From assembly GCA_910584525.1 (NCBI GenBank), contig CAJUAT010000057.1, forward strand, positions 1-15,859: DNA of 15,859 nt. The letters are read 5' to 3'. The translations under genes and the position numbers were made by a program. Origin of the DNA: an uncultured Muribaculaceae bacterium (GTDB taxonomy: Bacteria; Bacteroidota; Bacteroidia; Bacteroidales; Muribaculaceae). Shown piece by piece: positions 1 to 6,718 of the stretch (the stretch's first letter is position 1; the number at the start of each line of letters is the position of its first letter). The notes below the pieces were generated by a model. That model did no database searches, was not told the DNA's origin, and worked only from the letters and a program-made list of their open reading frames with translations.

Positions 1-62
1 GAGAGGATGGGCATTTCAGCTCACAGCCTTCGCACTTCGTCTTTGAATTCGCGGAATATTAT

Positions 63-93
63 TTTGATAAGTGGTTCGTCTTTGTTAACTTTG
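63..93 (+). promoter_or_regulatory. Bacteroidetes-type promoter of recA
   Basis: A -33 element TTTG (63-66), a 19-base spacer and a -7 element TAACTTTG (86-93) match the Bacteroidetes primary-sigma pattern TTTG-N19-21-TAnnTTTG exactly. Transcription would start near 100, giving a leader of about 60 bases before recA. No SOS-type operator was recognised here. Confidence 0.75.
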
Positions 94-162
94 CAAAGAG
101 TGACGGCGTTATAGAAACGAAGTCATTACAATAAAAGGAAAACGAAAAAAGCGATATAATAA

Positions 163-1368
163 ATGGCAGAGAAGAAGAAGAAGCCGGCCGCGGCGAGGGC
201 GCCGATAGGCAACGACCGGGCAGCGAAGCTGAAAGCGCTGGGAGTGATGATGGAGCACCTGGAGAAGGACTTCGGCAGCGGTGCCGTGATGTGCCTGGGC
301 GACGACAAGGTTCAGGATGTGGAAGTGGTTTCCACTGGCTCGTTGGGTCTTGATTACGCCCTTGGCGTTGGCGGTCTGCCGCGCGGACGTATCACCGAGA
401 TATTTGGTCCCGAGTCGTCGGGTAAGACCACTTTGGCCATTCATGTGATAGCGGAGGCCCAGAAGACGGGCGGCATCTGCGCCATAATAGACGCCGAACA
501 TGCTTTCGACCGTTTCTATGCCGAGCAACTTGGCGTTGACGTCAACAGCCTGTGGATAGCACAGCCCGACAATGGCGAGCAGGCCCTCGACATTGCCGAA
601 CAGCTCATCAATTCGGGAGCCATCGATGTCCTCGTGATTGACTCTGTGGCCGCTCTTACTCCCAAGGCCGAGATTGAAGGCGAGATGGGCGACAAGAACG
701 TCGGCCTGCACGCCCGTCTTATGTCGCAGGCCATGCGTAAACTGACAGGCTCCATTAGCAGAACTCGTACCTGCTGCATTTTCATCAACCAGGTCCGTGA
801 GAAAATCGGCGTCACCTTCGGGAACCCGGAGGTCACCACCGGCGGTAACGCTCTGAAGTTCTACAGCTCCGTGCGTATAGAGATACGTCCCTCGTCGGTA
901 ATCAAGAAAGACGACACTCCCATTGGGCGGCTCGCCAAGGTGAAGGTTGTCAAGAACAAGGTGGCACCTCCCTTCATGAAGGCGGAGTTCGACATCATGT
1001 TCGGCGAGGGTATAAGCCGCAGTGGCGAGATTGTGGACCTCGGCGTGGCATATGGAGTGCTCAAGAAGTCGGGTGCATGGTTCAGTTACGACGGCGCCAA
1101 GCTCGGCCAGGGACGCGATGCCGTCAAGAACGTGATCGCGCAGAACCCTGACCTCGCCGAAGAACTGTCAAAGAAGATCATCGCCAAGATGAACGAGGCC
1201 CGCGACAGCAAACGCAAGCCCGGAAATCCCTTCCTCCCCTCCACCGACAGCAAACGCGAGGATGTTGAGGAGACTGCCGAGGAAATCACGGAGCGTGACG
1301 TGGAATCCTACTCCGGCGACGAAGACCTCTTCGGCGACGACTTCGACATCGACCTCGACGAGAAATAA
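163..1368 (+). CDS. recA: RecA recombinase
   Basis: This is the DNA strand-exchange ATPase of homologous recombination and the coprotease of damage responses, acting on single-stranded DNA in the cytoplasm. The 401-residue product shows the Walker A motif GPESSGKTT (82-90), the IDAEH segment with the catalytic glutamate (109-113), Walker B VLVIDS (156-161), and the L2 loop followed by the family signature ALKFYSSVR (230-238). The start at 163 has an A-rich, Shine-Dalgarno-free leader typical of Bacteroidetes. The protein is longer than the roughly 350 residues of E. coli RecA: it has a lysine/alanine-rich N-terminus (KKKKPAAARAP) and a tail of about 45 residues rich in Asp and Glu. An acidic tail is a known autoinhibitory element in RecA proteins; this one is long. 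The gene is monocistronic, with a promoter at 63-93 and a terminator at 1432-1470, and converges on der. Confidence 0.98.
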   Translation: MAEKKKKPAAARAPIGNDRAAKLKALGVMMEHLEKDFGSGAVMCLGDDKVQDVEVVSTGSLGLDYALGVGGLPRGRITEIFGPESSGKTTLAIHVIAEAQKTGGICAIIDAEHAFDRFYAEQLGVDVNSLWIAQPDNGEQALDIAEQLINSGAIDVLVIDSVAALTPKAEIEGEMGDKNVGLHARLMSQAMRKLTGSISRTRTCCIFINQVREKIGVTFGNPEVTTGGNALKFYSSVRIEIRPSSVIKKDDTPIGRLAKVKVVKNKVAPPFMKAEFDIMFGEGISRSGEIVDLGVAYGVLKKSGAWFSYDGAKLGQGRDAVKNVIAQNPDLAEELSKKIIAKMNEARDSKRKPGNPFLPSTDSKREDVEETAEEITERDVESYSGDEDLFGDDFDIDLDEK

Positions 1369-1431
1369 TCCGTATTTCCGTAGACATAACCGGGACCCCA
1401 TGGATACGGGCCCCCGTCGATTCCCGATAAG

Positions 1432-1470
1432 AAGCCCGCAAGGAAGCATCACGTTCCTTGCGGGCTTTTT
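1432..1470 (+). terminator. Rho-independent terminator of recA, possibly bidirectional with der
   Basis: A perfect 14-bp stem, AAGCCCGCAAGGAA (1432-1445) with its complement (1454-1467), closes an 8-base loop and runs into a T tract (1466-1470). It lies 63 bases after the recA stop. On the minus strand the stem follows the der stop (1494) by about 27 bases, but the tract after it is poorer (TTCTTAT). It is therefore strong for recA and may also serve der. Confidence 0.9.
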
Positions 1471-1493
1471 ATCGTGTCTTTGTTTTGTGCGGA

Positions 1494-2810
1494 TTATTTT
1501 TCGCGCATGAAGATGGCGATTGGGGTTCCGTGGAAGTCCCAATGGCTTCTGATCTTGTTCTCGAGGAAGCGTCGGTAGGGTTCCTTAACCCACTGCGGAA
1601 GGTTGCAGAAGAACACGAATGTGGGAATCACGGCATCCTTGAGCATGGTGACATACTTGATTTTCACATACTTTCCCTTGTTGGCCGGCGGCGGGGTCTC
1701 CGCCACTACCTCGAGCATATACTCGTTGAGCTTGGCGGTGGGCACCGTGCGGCGTCGGTTCTCATATACCTTGACGGCAGTCTCGAGCACCTTGAAGATG
1801 CGCTGTTTGGTCAGGGCGGAAGTGAAGAGAATCGGGAAGTCGGTGAAAGGTGCGAATCTGCCGCGGATGGCTTCCTCGTAGCGCCGCTGAGCCTCTATGC
1901 TCTTGTCTTCCACAAGGTCCCATTTGTTGACGCATACCACAAGTCCTTTCCTGTTGCGCTGGATGAGACCGAAGATATTGGCATCCTGACCCTCTATGCC
2001 GCGGGTGGCGTCTATCATCAGTATGCATACGTCGCTCGATTCTATGGCACGTATGCTTCGTATCACCGAATAATACTCTATGTCCTCATTGACCTTCTGC
2101 TTCTTGCGTATTCCGGCGGTATCCACAAGATAGAAATCGAAGCCGAACTTGTTGTAGCGATGGTATATGGAGTCGCGGGTTGTGCCGGCGATGTCGGTCA
2201 CTATGTGCCTTTCCTCGCCTATGAAAGCGTTGATGAGCGACGACTTGCCGGCATTGGGCCGCCCTACTATCGCGAATTTGGCCACGTTCTCCTCCGTGTC
2301 GTCCTCATCTTCCTTCTCGGGCATGTCCTTGACAATTTCGTCGAGGAGTTCACCGGTGCCGGAACCGTTGGCTGACGACACCTCGATCGGGTCGCCCAGA
2401 CCGAAGCTGTAGAATTCCGCGACATTGTATCGGGCATTGCCCACGTCTTCCTTGTTGGCGACCACTATCACCGGCTTTTTCGACCGTCTCAGTATAGCCG
2501 CAACCTTGTCGTCGAGGTCTGTAACGCCTGTGGTGCAATCCACCACAAAGAGTATCACGTCAGCTTCCTCGATGGCTATGTGTACCTGCTTGTTGATTTC
2601 CTCCTCGAACACGTCGTCGGAGTTGACTACCCAGCCGCCCGTGTCGATTATGGAGAATTCCTGACCGCACCAGTCCACCTTGCCGTACTGGCGGTCGCGC
2701 GTGGTGCCCGCCGTATCGTCAACGATGGCCCGACGCGTCTGCGTCAACCGGTTGAAAAGTGTCGACTTCCCAACATTCGGCCTTCCTACTATCGCTATTA
2801 TCTTGCTCAT
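1494..2810 (-). CDS. der: Ribosome-assembly GTPase Der (EngA)
   Basis: Der is a double-GTPase that binds the large ribosomal subunit and is needed for late 50S assembly. From the ATG at 2810 the product has 438 residues, a usual length. G domain 1 shows GRPNVGKST (9-17), DTGG (56-59) and NKED (119-122). An acidic linker (about 164-176) follows. G domain 2 shows GRPNAGKSS (183-191), DTAG (230-233) and NKWD (295-298). The C-terminal KH-like domain runs from about 350 to 438. The frame extends to a TTG at 2819, but the ATG gives the canonical MSKIIAIVGRPN start. It is the last gene of the yceD-rpmF-fabH-era-der run, 54 bases after era. A small hairpin (2850-2863) lies in that gap. A TAATTTTG at 2825-2832 resembles a -7 element, but no -33 element accompanies it. 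Confidence 0.97.
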   Translation of the reverse strand: MSKIIAIVGRPNVGKSTLFNRLTQTRRAIVDDTAGTTRDRQYGKVDWCGQEFSIIDTGGWVVNSDDVFEEEINKQVHIAIEEADVILFVVDCTTGVTDLDDKVAAILRRSKKPVIVVANKEDVGNARYNVAEFYSFGLGDPIEVSSANGSGTGELLDEIVKDMPEKEDEDDTEENVAKFAIVGRPNAGKSSLINAFIGEERHIVTDIAGTTRDSIYHRYNKFGFDFYLVDTAGIRKKQKVNEDIEYYSVIRSIRAIESSDVCILMIDATRGIEGQDANIFGLIQRNRKGLVVCVNKWDLVEDKSIEAQRRYEEAIRGRFAPFTDFPILFTSALTKQRIFKVLETAVKVYENRRRTVPTAKLNEYMLEVVAETPPPANKGKYVKIKYVTMLKDAVIPTFVFFCNLPQWVKEPYRRFLENKIRSHWDFHGTPIAIFMREK

Positions 2811-2864
2811 TTTAAGCAACTGTTCAAAATTACTTGTCTTTTTATGGAAGCCTCGGCTGAGGCC

Positions 2865-3857
2865 TCATTCCATGTATCCGAACTCGCGCAGCTTGTTCTC
2901 CCGGTTGCGCCAGTCCTTCTCCACTTTCACAAAGAGTTCGAGATATACCTTCTTGCCGAAGAATTTCTCTATGTCCTCACGAGCCTGGATACCCACTTTC
3001 TTTATCTTGGCGCCTCCCTTGCCTATGATGATTCCTTTCTGCGAGTCGCGCTCCACATATATAACGGCCATGATATGGATGGCGTTATCCTTCTCGTCGA
3101 ATTTCTCCACGATAACCTCCGTGCTGTAAGGAATCTCCTTGTCGTAGTCGAGGAGTAGTTTCTCGCGGATGGTTTCGGTCACGAAGAAACGGGCGGGCTT
3201 GTCGGTGAGGGCATCCTTGCCGAAGAATGGCGGCGACACCGGCAGCAGCTCCACGATTCGGCGCTGCAGGTTGCCGACATTGAAGTCCTCGGTGGCCGAC
3301 AGCGGGAAAATCTCCGCATTGGGTAGCCGCTTTTTCCATTTGTCTACGAGTGCCTCAAGGTCTGTCTGGCTCTTTACCAGGTCAATCTTGTTGATTACCA
3401 GGAGCACGGGGACCTTCTCGCGGGCCACGCGGTCGAGAAAGTCCTTGTTTTTCTCCGCATCCTCCACCACGTCGGTGACGTATACGAGCACATCGGCGTC
3501 GGTCAAGGCTCCCTCGGAGAAGTCGAGCATCGACTGCTGAAGCTTATATTTGGGTTTGAGCACGCCGGGAGTGTCGGAGTATACAATCTGGTACTCCGGG
3601 GTGTTTACGATACCCATTATGCGGTGGCGGGTGGTCTGAGCCTTGCTGGTGATGATGCTCAGTCGCTCGCCCACAAGACGGTTCATGAGCGTGGACTTAC
3701 CCACGTTGGGGTTGCCCACGATATTTACGAAACCGGCCTTGTGGCCGTCGGCGACGGGTGCCTCCGCTCCGGCGCTTTCAACTGTAGTCTCTATCGCTTC
3801 GGGAACGCCGGCGGAATCAATCACAGCCTCTTCCCGGATCTTATTTTCATTATTCAT
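2865..3857 (-). CDS. era: GTPase Era, 16S rRNA maturation and 30S assembly, with an N-terminal extension
   Basis: Era binds the 3' end of 16S rRNA through a KH domain and couples small-subunit maturation to GTP hydrolysis. From the ATG at 3857 the protein has 330 residues. Motifs are GNPNVGKST (48-56), DTPG (95-98), NKID (156-159), and the KH loop IIIGKGG (276-282) followed by a basic helix. Typical Era proteins start just before the segment matching HKAGFVNIVG (39-48). Here about 38 Ala/Glu-rich residues precede it, and no ATG, GTG or TTG lies close to that segment in frame. A GTG at residue 12 is the only alternative start I found. The open frame continues upstream to 3962, but that stretch reads through an intergenic hairpin and is not convincing protein. 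It sits between fabH and der in one transcriptional direction. Confidence 0.96.
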   Translation of the reverse strand: MNNENKIREEAVIDSAGVPEAIETTVESAGAEAPVADGHKAGFVNIVGNPNVGKSTLMNRLVGERLSIITSKAQTTRHRIMGIVNTPEYQIVYSDTPGVLKPKYKLQQSMLDFSEGALTDADVLVYVTDVVEDAEKNKDFLDRVAREKVPVLLVINKIDLVKSQTDLEALVDKWKKRLPNAEIFPLSATEDFNVGNLQRRIVELLPVSPPFFGKDALTDKPARFFVTETIREKLLLDYDKEIPYSTEVIVEKFDEKDNAIHIMAVIYVERDSQKGIIIGKGGAKIKKVGIQAREDIEKFFGKKVYLELFVKVEKDWRNRENKLREFGYME

Positions 3858-3869
3858 AACAGATGGTTT

Positions 3870-3961
3870 TAGAGCACGCTCTTCACAGTTAAAACCGATT
3901 GGGTCGGAGCAAAGTTCATGAACATGTAAAGGGCATCGGAGAAAGCTCTGATGCCCTGACA
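3870..3961. repeat. 92-base segment between 7-base direct repeats in the fabH-era gap
   Basis: ATGGTTT occurs at 3863-3869 and again at 3962-3968, bracketing a 92-base segment. The segment starts TAGAGCACGCTC, close to the terminus of the inverted repeat near yebC (TAGAGCGCGTTC). In both places the shared GCTCTAAAAC reads toward the gene and ends at the same distance from the ATG. No matching inverted end is visible at 3961. It may be a degenerate insertion scar or coincidence. Confidence 0.3.
3930..3957 (-). terminator. Hairpin after fabH, possible weak terminator or processing site
   Basis: A 12-bp stem with one G-T pair, AGGGCATCGGAG (3930-3941) against CTCTGATGCCCT (3946-3957), closes a 4-base loop. 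It begins 22 bases after the fabH stop on the minus strand. Only TTTACATGTT follows the stem, so the U tract is weak. Partial attenuation before era, or mRNA stabilisation or processing, fits better than full termination. Confidence 0.5.
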
Positions 3962-3978
3962 ATGGTTTGGCGGCTGTA

Positions 3979-4977
3979 TCAGGCCTGAGGGGTGTCGAAA
4001 GCCCAGATGAGGTACATGGCGCCCCAGGTGAAGCCGGCGCCGAAAGCCGTCATCACTATCTTGTCGCCTTTTTTGAGCCGCGTCTTGTATTCGTCGAGAC
4101 ACAATGGTATCGATGCCGCCGACGTGTTGCCGTAATGCTGTATGTTCACCAGAATCTTCTCCTCGGGGATTTTGATTCTGCCGCCCACGGCTTCGATAAT
4201 CCGGAGGTTGGCCTGATGTGGCACGAACCAGTCGAGGTCGTCGGCCGACAGGTTGTTGCGCTTCATCACCGACTGCGATGACGAGAGCATGTCTCTTACG
4301 GCGTTCTTGTAGACGGTACGGCCTTCCTGATATACGAAGTGTTCGCGGTTGTCGACAGTCTGGTGAGATGCCGGGGCTGCGGAGCCGCCTGCCTTCATGA
4401 GCAGATGGGGCACTCCCTCGCCGTCGACATGGAACTCGCCGTCGATGACACCCAGCTCTTCCTGGGTAGGTTCCACGAGCACGGCGGCTGCCGCGTCGCC
4501 GAACAGTGGACACGTGGCCCGGTCCTCATAGTCGGTCATCGACGACATCTTCTCGGCGCATACCACCACCACTTTGCTGTACAGCCCCGACACTATGTAT
4601 GAGCGGGCTGCCTGCATGGCCACTATGAAGCCGGCGCATGCCGCCTGTATGTCGTAGCCGTAGGCGTTGCTGAGTCCGCAGTCGTGCAGTATGATCGACG
4701 CCGTCGACGGAAAACGGTAGTCCGGGTTGGAGGTGGCGCATATCAACAGCTCCACATCCTCGGGAGCTACGCCTGTCTGGTCCAGCAGCCGGCCTACCGC
4801 CTGTGTCCCCATATAGCTTGACCCCTTGCTCGTATCCTTGAGGATGCGACGCTCCTTGATGCCTACCCGGCTCGTAATCCACTCGTCGTTGGTATCTACC
4901 ATCTTCGACAGCATCTCGTTGTCGAGGATGTCTTCGGGCACATAGGAGGCTATGCCGCTGATTTTAGCGTGTGTCAT
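3979..4977 (-). CDS. fabH: 3-oxoacyl-ACP synthase III (KAS III, FabH)
   Basis: FabH condenses an acyl-CoA primer with malonyl-ACP to start type II fatty acid synthesis in the cytoplasm. The 332-residue product has the KAS III catalytic triad: Cys114 in AACAGF, His254 in VPHQAN and Asn284 in YGNTSAAS. It also has the family elements DTNDEWI near the N-terminus and GAGFTWGA near the C-terminus. The ATG at 4977 is 6 bases from the rpmF stop, with AGAGAAG just ahead of it, so translation is probably coupled to rpmF. The rpmF-fabH pairing is widespread in bacteria. Primer choice (acetyl or branched) cannot be read from sequence alone. Confidence 0.97.
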   Translation of the reverse strand: MTHAKISGIASYVPEDILDNEMLSKMVDTNDEWITSRVGIKERRILKDTSKGSSYMGTQAVGRLLDQTGVAPEDVELLICATSNPDYRFPSTASIILHDCGLSNAYGYDIQAACAGFIVAMQAARSYIVSGLYSKVVVVCAEKMSSMTDYEDRATCPLFGDAAAAVLVEPTQEELGVIDGEFHVDGEGVPHLLMKAGGSAAPASHQTVDNREHFVYQEGRTVYKNAVRDMLSSSQSVMKRNNLSADDLDWFVPHQANLRIIEAVGGRIKIPEEKILVNIQHYGNTSAASIPLCLDEYKTRLKKGDKIVMTAFGAGFTWGAMYLIWAFDTPQA

Positions 4978-4983
4978 CTTCTC

Positions 4984-5157
4984 TTATTTCTCGATTACTT
5001 GACGGCCCCGGTAATAGCCGCATTCAGGGCATATCGTGTGATACACATGCCATGCGCCACAGTTGGGACATAATGCGATGGTCGGTATCAGAGCCTTGTC
5101 ATGGGTGCGGCGTTTCGCCGTACGGGTATGTGATTGTCTGCGTTTAGGATGTGCCAT
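4984..5157 (-). CDS. rpmF: 50S ribosomal protein L32
   Basis: A 57-residue ribosomal protein begins MAHPKRRQSHTRTAKRR, the usual basic L32 start. It carries a four-cysteine zinc ribbon: C30 and C33 in CPNCG, C43 and C46 in CPECG. It then ends GYYRGRQVIEK. The length is typical. The gene follows yceD by 35 bases and precedes fabH by 6. L32 is a structural component of the large subunit, and the yceD-rpmF adjacency is conserved far beyond Bacteroidetes. Confidence 0.96.
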   Translation of the reverse strand: MAHPKRRQSHTRTAKRRTHDKALIPTIALCPNCGAWHVYHTICPECGYYRGRQVIEK

Positions 5158-5192
5158 TGGTTTATTTGTTTAAGTATTGTTTTCTTTAAGAG

Positions 5193-5726
5193 TCATTCGT
5201 CGGAATCATCGTCGATGGCGGCGGTGCGTGCCTCCTGTCGTGTTTCCTCGGCATCGGTGTCGTCGTCGTCCGACGACCCTTTGTGCTTGCGTAGAGCCTC
5301 AAGCATCGCCCGGTTGCACTTGCCAGGCGCGTGTACGTGACGCAACGGTATCGTCAGAAGCAACGTGTCGTAAAGCATGTACGCTACGTTCAGATAACTG
5401 TTGCTGTAGGGTATCACCAACAGGTTGTCGGCGCCGTCGTCGTAGTTGTCGCCATATTTGACGCTTACGCGATAGTCCGTATCCACTTCATGATCCATCG
5501 GGTCAAGACAGCGGTCGCACGGTATCTGCAGATTCCCCTTGCAGTGGAACACGCATTCGTATACCCCGTTGCGACATTCCATGTCCATATGTACGGACAC
5601 GGCGGCGCTCAGTATGTCGTGATTCTCCATATTCTCGAAGAATTGCTTGTCTATCACGAAATCCTGTTCGTAGTGTCCCTCGCTCTTGCCAGCAAGATCC
5701 ACTTTATATGCGCTGAATTTTCCCAC
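5193..5726 (-). CDS. yceD: YceD/DUF177 family protein, implicated in 23S rRNA handling
   Basis: This 177-residue protein belongs to the DUF177 (YceD) family. Bacterial and plastid members have been linked to 23S rRNA accumulation or large-subunit assembly; the biochemical role is not settled. Visible features are the CxxC pair C70-C73 in IPCDRCLD, further cysteines at 51, 58, 62 and 137, and a long acidic C-terminal tail (about 150-177). The frame has a stop three codons upstream of the GTG at 5726, so GTG is the only start that keeps the full conserved N-terminus; GAGAAG lies just upstream. The gene heads rpmF-fabH-era-der. No promoter was found in the 82 bases between it and the tRNA. Confidence 0.9.
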   Translation of the reverse strand: MGKFSAYKVDLAGKSEGHYEQDFVIDKQFFENMENHDILSAAVSVHMDMECRNGVYECVFHCKGNLQIPCDRCLDPMDHEVDTDYRVSVKYGDNYDDGADNLLVIPYSNSYLNVAYMLYDTLLLTIPLRHVHAPGKCNRAMLEALRKHKGSSDDDDTDAEETRQEARTAAIDDDSDE

Positions 5727-5808
5727 AACTTCTCAATGTTGGTTATAACATAATATGTCAATATGATGACAATCCGTGTCCTTTACGGAAACGAACCGCA
5801 TCCTGCCG

Positions 5809-5880
5809 TACCTCCGAGGGGAATCGAACCCCTATCTAAAGTTTAGGAAACTTCTATTCTATCCGTTGAACTACAGAGGC
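5809..5880 (-). tRNA. tRNA-Arg (anticodon CCT)
   Basis: The 72-base minus-strand sequence folds as a cloverleaf. The acceptor stem is GCCTCTG with CGGAGGT (two G-T pairs). The D stem is GTTC/GAAT. The anticodon stem is GAAGT/ACTTT with loop TTCCTAA, anticodon CCT reading AGG. The T arm AGGGG-TTCGATT-CCCCT is perfect, and the discriminator is A. The 3' CCA is not encoded. It has a strong promoter at 5947-5978 and no clear terminator before yceD. Confidence 0.95.
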
Positions 5881-5946
5881 TTCTCTTTGTCGTCCCGGCG
5901 CTTCCGCGTCATGGCCGCGATTTCCCCGGTGCACAAATAGCAACTG

Positions 5947-5978
5947 CAAAATTAGTAATTAATTTGCAATTAGGCAAA
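5947..5978 (-). promoter_or_regulatory. Bacteroidetes-type promoter of tRNA-Arg, perhaps of the yceD-der operon
   Basis: Read on the minus strand, TTTG (5978-5975), 20 bases, then TAATTTTG (5954-5947) fits the Bacteroidetes consensus exactly. Transcription would start near 5940, about 60 bases before the mature tRNA. This is the only consensus promoter seen upstream of yceD-rpmF-fabH-era-der. Confidence 0.75.
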
Positions 5979-6053
5979 TCGGCGGTTAATTCAGCGCGTT
6001 CCAAAACCCTTATGCCCGCCCCGATGTTATTCATGTACCAATCATTTTCACAC

Positions 6054-6072
6054 CTGCATCCCGTTGATGCAG
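6054..6072 (+). other. Perfect hairpin in the leader of the 143-residue protein gene
   Basis: CTGCATC (6054-6060) and GATGCAG (6066-6072) form a perfect 7-bp stem around CCGTT, ending 16 bases before the ATG at 6089. There is no T tract, so it is not a terminator. It could be a leader structure affecting translation or a dyad binding site. Confidence 0.5.
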
Positions 6073-6088
6073 ACAATATCAAAAGGTT

Positions 6089-6520
6089 ATGAAAGACACA
6101 GAAAGAGCCGCAGCACAGGCCGACGCGTTGGTATCGAAAGCCAAGCGCCAGCTTATCGACGATATGGAGGCGCGCGACATCAGCGCCATTATCTGGGACA
6201 ACCATACCGCCGGTTTTCATTACGTTCCCGAGATTGTGACCGGTACTGACAAGGATGGCAACGACATTGTATGCCGTGTGACAGGTCTCTATGCCTTCGA
6301 CGACAACCTTTATGCCATAGAGGAGAATGCCAAGGACACCGATATGGCCGACTATTACAGGCATGGTGTCGACGTGCCTCCCACCGTGGTGACCCTCGGC
6401 AAGGACCTGGCGGCCCGAGAACTCGGCAATCCTGTCGATAATCCCGCTTTTACCCTCAAGGGCACAAATCCCGAATGGCTCGCTATCGCCGACTGCTATT
6501 TCGAGGCCCTTGCCCTGTAA
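6089..6520 (+). CDS. Hypothetical protein, 143 residues, unrecognised family
   Basis: I do not recognise this family. The product is soluble-looking and acidic, with no signal peptide or membrane segment. The first 30 residues look like a charged amphipathic helix rich in Ala, Lys and Asp. The rest is mixed, with a probable beta-hairpin around FHYVPEIVTGTDKDGNDIVCRVTGLYAF (42-69, key residues Y45, P47 and the DKDG turn) and a helix-forming C-terminus. Codon use matches its neighbours, and a clear terminator at 6657-6694 supports a real transcript. The ATG at 6089 follows AAAAGGTT. It stands alone, divergent from tRNA-Arg and convergent with the glycosyltransferase. No consensus promoter was found; TTAATTTG at 5959-5966 is one base off a -7 element but lacks a -33. 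Confidence 0.75.
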   Translation: MKDTERAAAQADALVSKAKRQLIDDMEARDISAIIWDNHTAGFHYVPEIVTGTDKDGNDIVCRVTGLYAFDDNLYAIEENAKDTDMADYYRHGVDVPPTVVTLGKDLAARELGNPVDNPAFTLKGTNPEWLAIADCYFEALAL

Positions 6521-6656
6521 CTCGTGAATTCCTTTTTAACCCTTGTGTTAAAAGGGCATTTCCGCTGAACCATCACGCCGAACAGGTAGTTATAACGACG
6601 TACGGGGATTCGTGAATCCTTGTTTATAGACATCACCTTTTCGTAACCTTGATGTT

Positions 6657-6698
6657 GCGGGAGTGCGGAGTTTTGGCTCCGACCTCCCGCTTTTCGAT
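6657..6698 (+). terminator. Terminator of the 143-residue protein transcript
   Basis: GCGGGAG (6657-6663), two mismatched bases, and CGGAG (6666-6670) pair with CTCCG (6677-6681) and CTCCCGC (6684-6690) around a 6-base loop, followed by TTTTCGATTTTT. The T tract is on the plus side only. It ends about 20 bases from the 3' end of the convergent glycosyltransferase gene and would also separate the two converging transcripts. Confidence 0.8.
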
Positions 6699-6718
6699 TT
6701 TTGTCAGATTCTGTCTAT

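Noticed and set aside
1..131. Short open frame at the left edge ending at TAA 129-131
   Set aside because: It contains the recA promoter and resembles no known C-terminus. The true upstream gene, if any, is outside the window.
1458..2375. 305-codon plus-strand frame
   Set aside because: Antisense to der, which has both G domains and correct length. No family resemblance in the antisense product.
2811..2819. TTG start for der
   Set aside because: The ATG at 2810 gives the canonical N-terminus; the extra three codons have no support.
2825..2832. TAATTTTG upstream of der as a promoter
   Set aside because: No TTTG at the required distance, and the leader would be under ten bases. Probably chance in an AT-rich gap.
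3858..3962. Upstream extension of the era frame
   Set aside because: It reads through a 12-bp hairpin and the fabH-era gap. The product segment has no similarity to Era.
6531..6555. CCTTTTTAAC/GTTAAAAGG hairpin after the 143-residue protein gene
   Set aside because: The stem has a bulge and no T tract on either strand; the terminator at 6657-6698 is far better.
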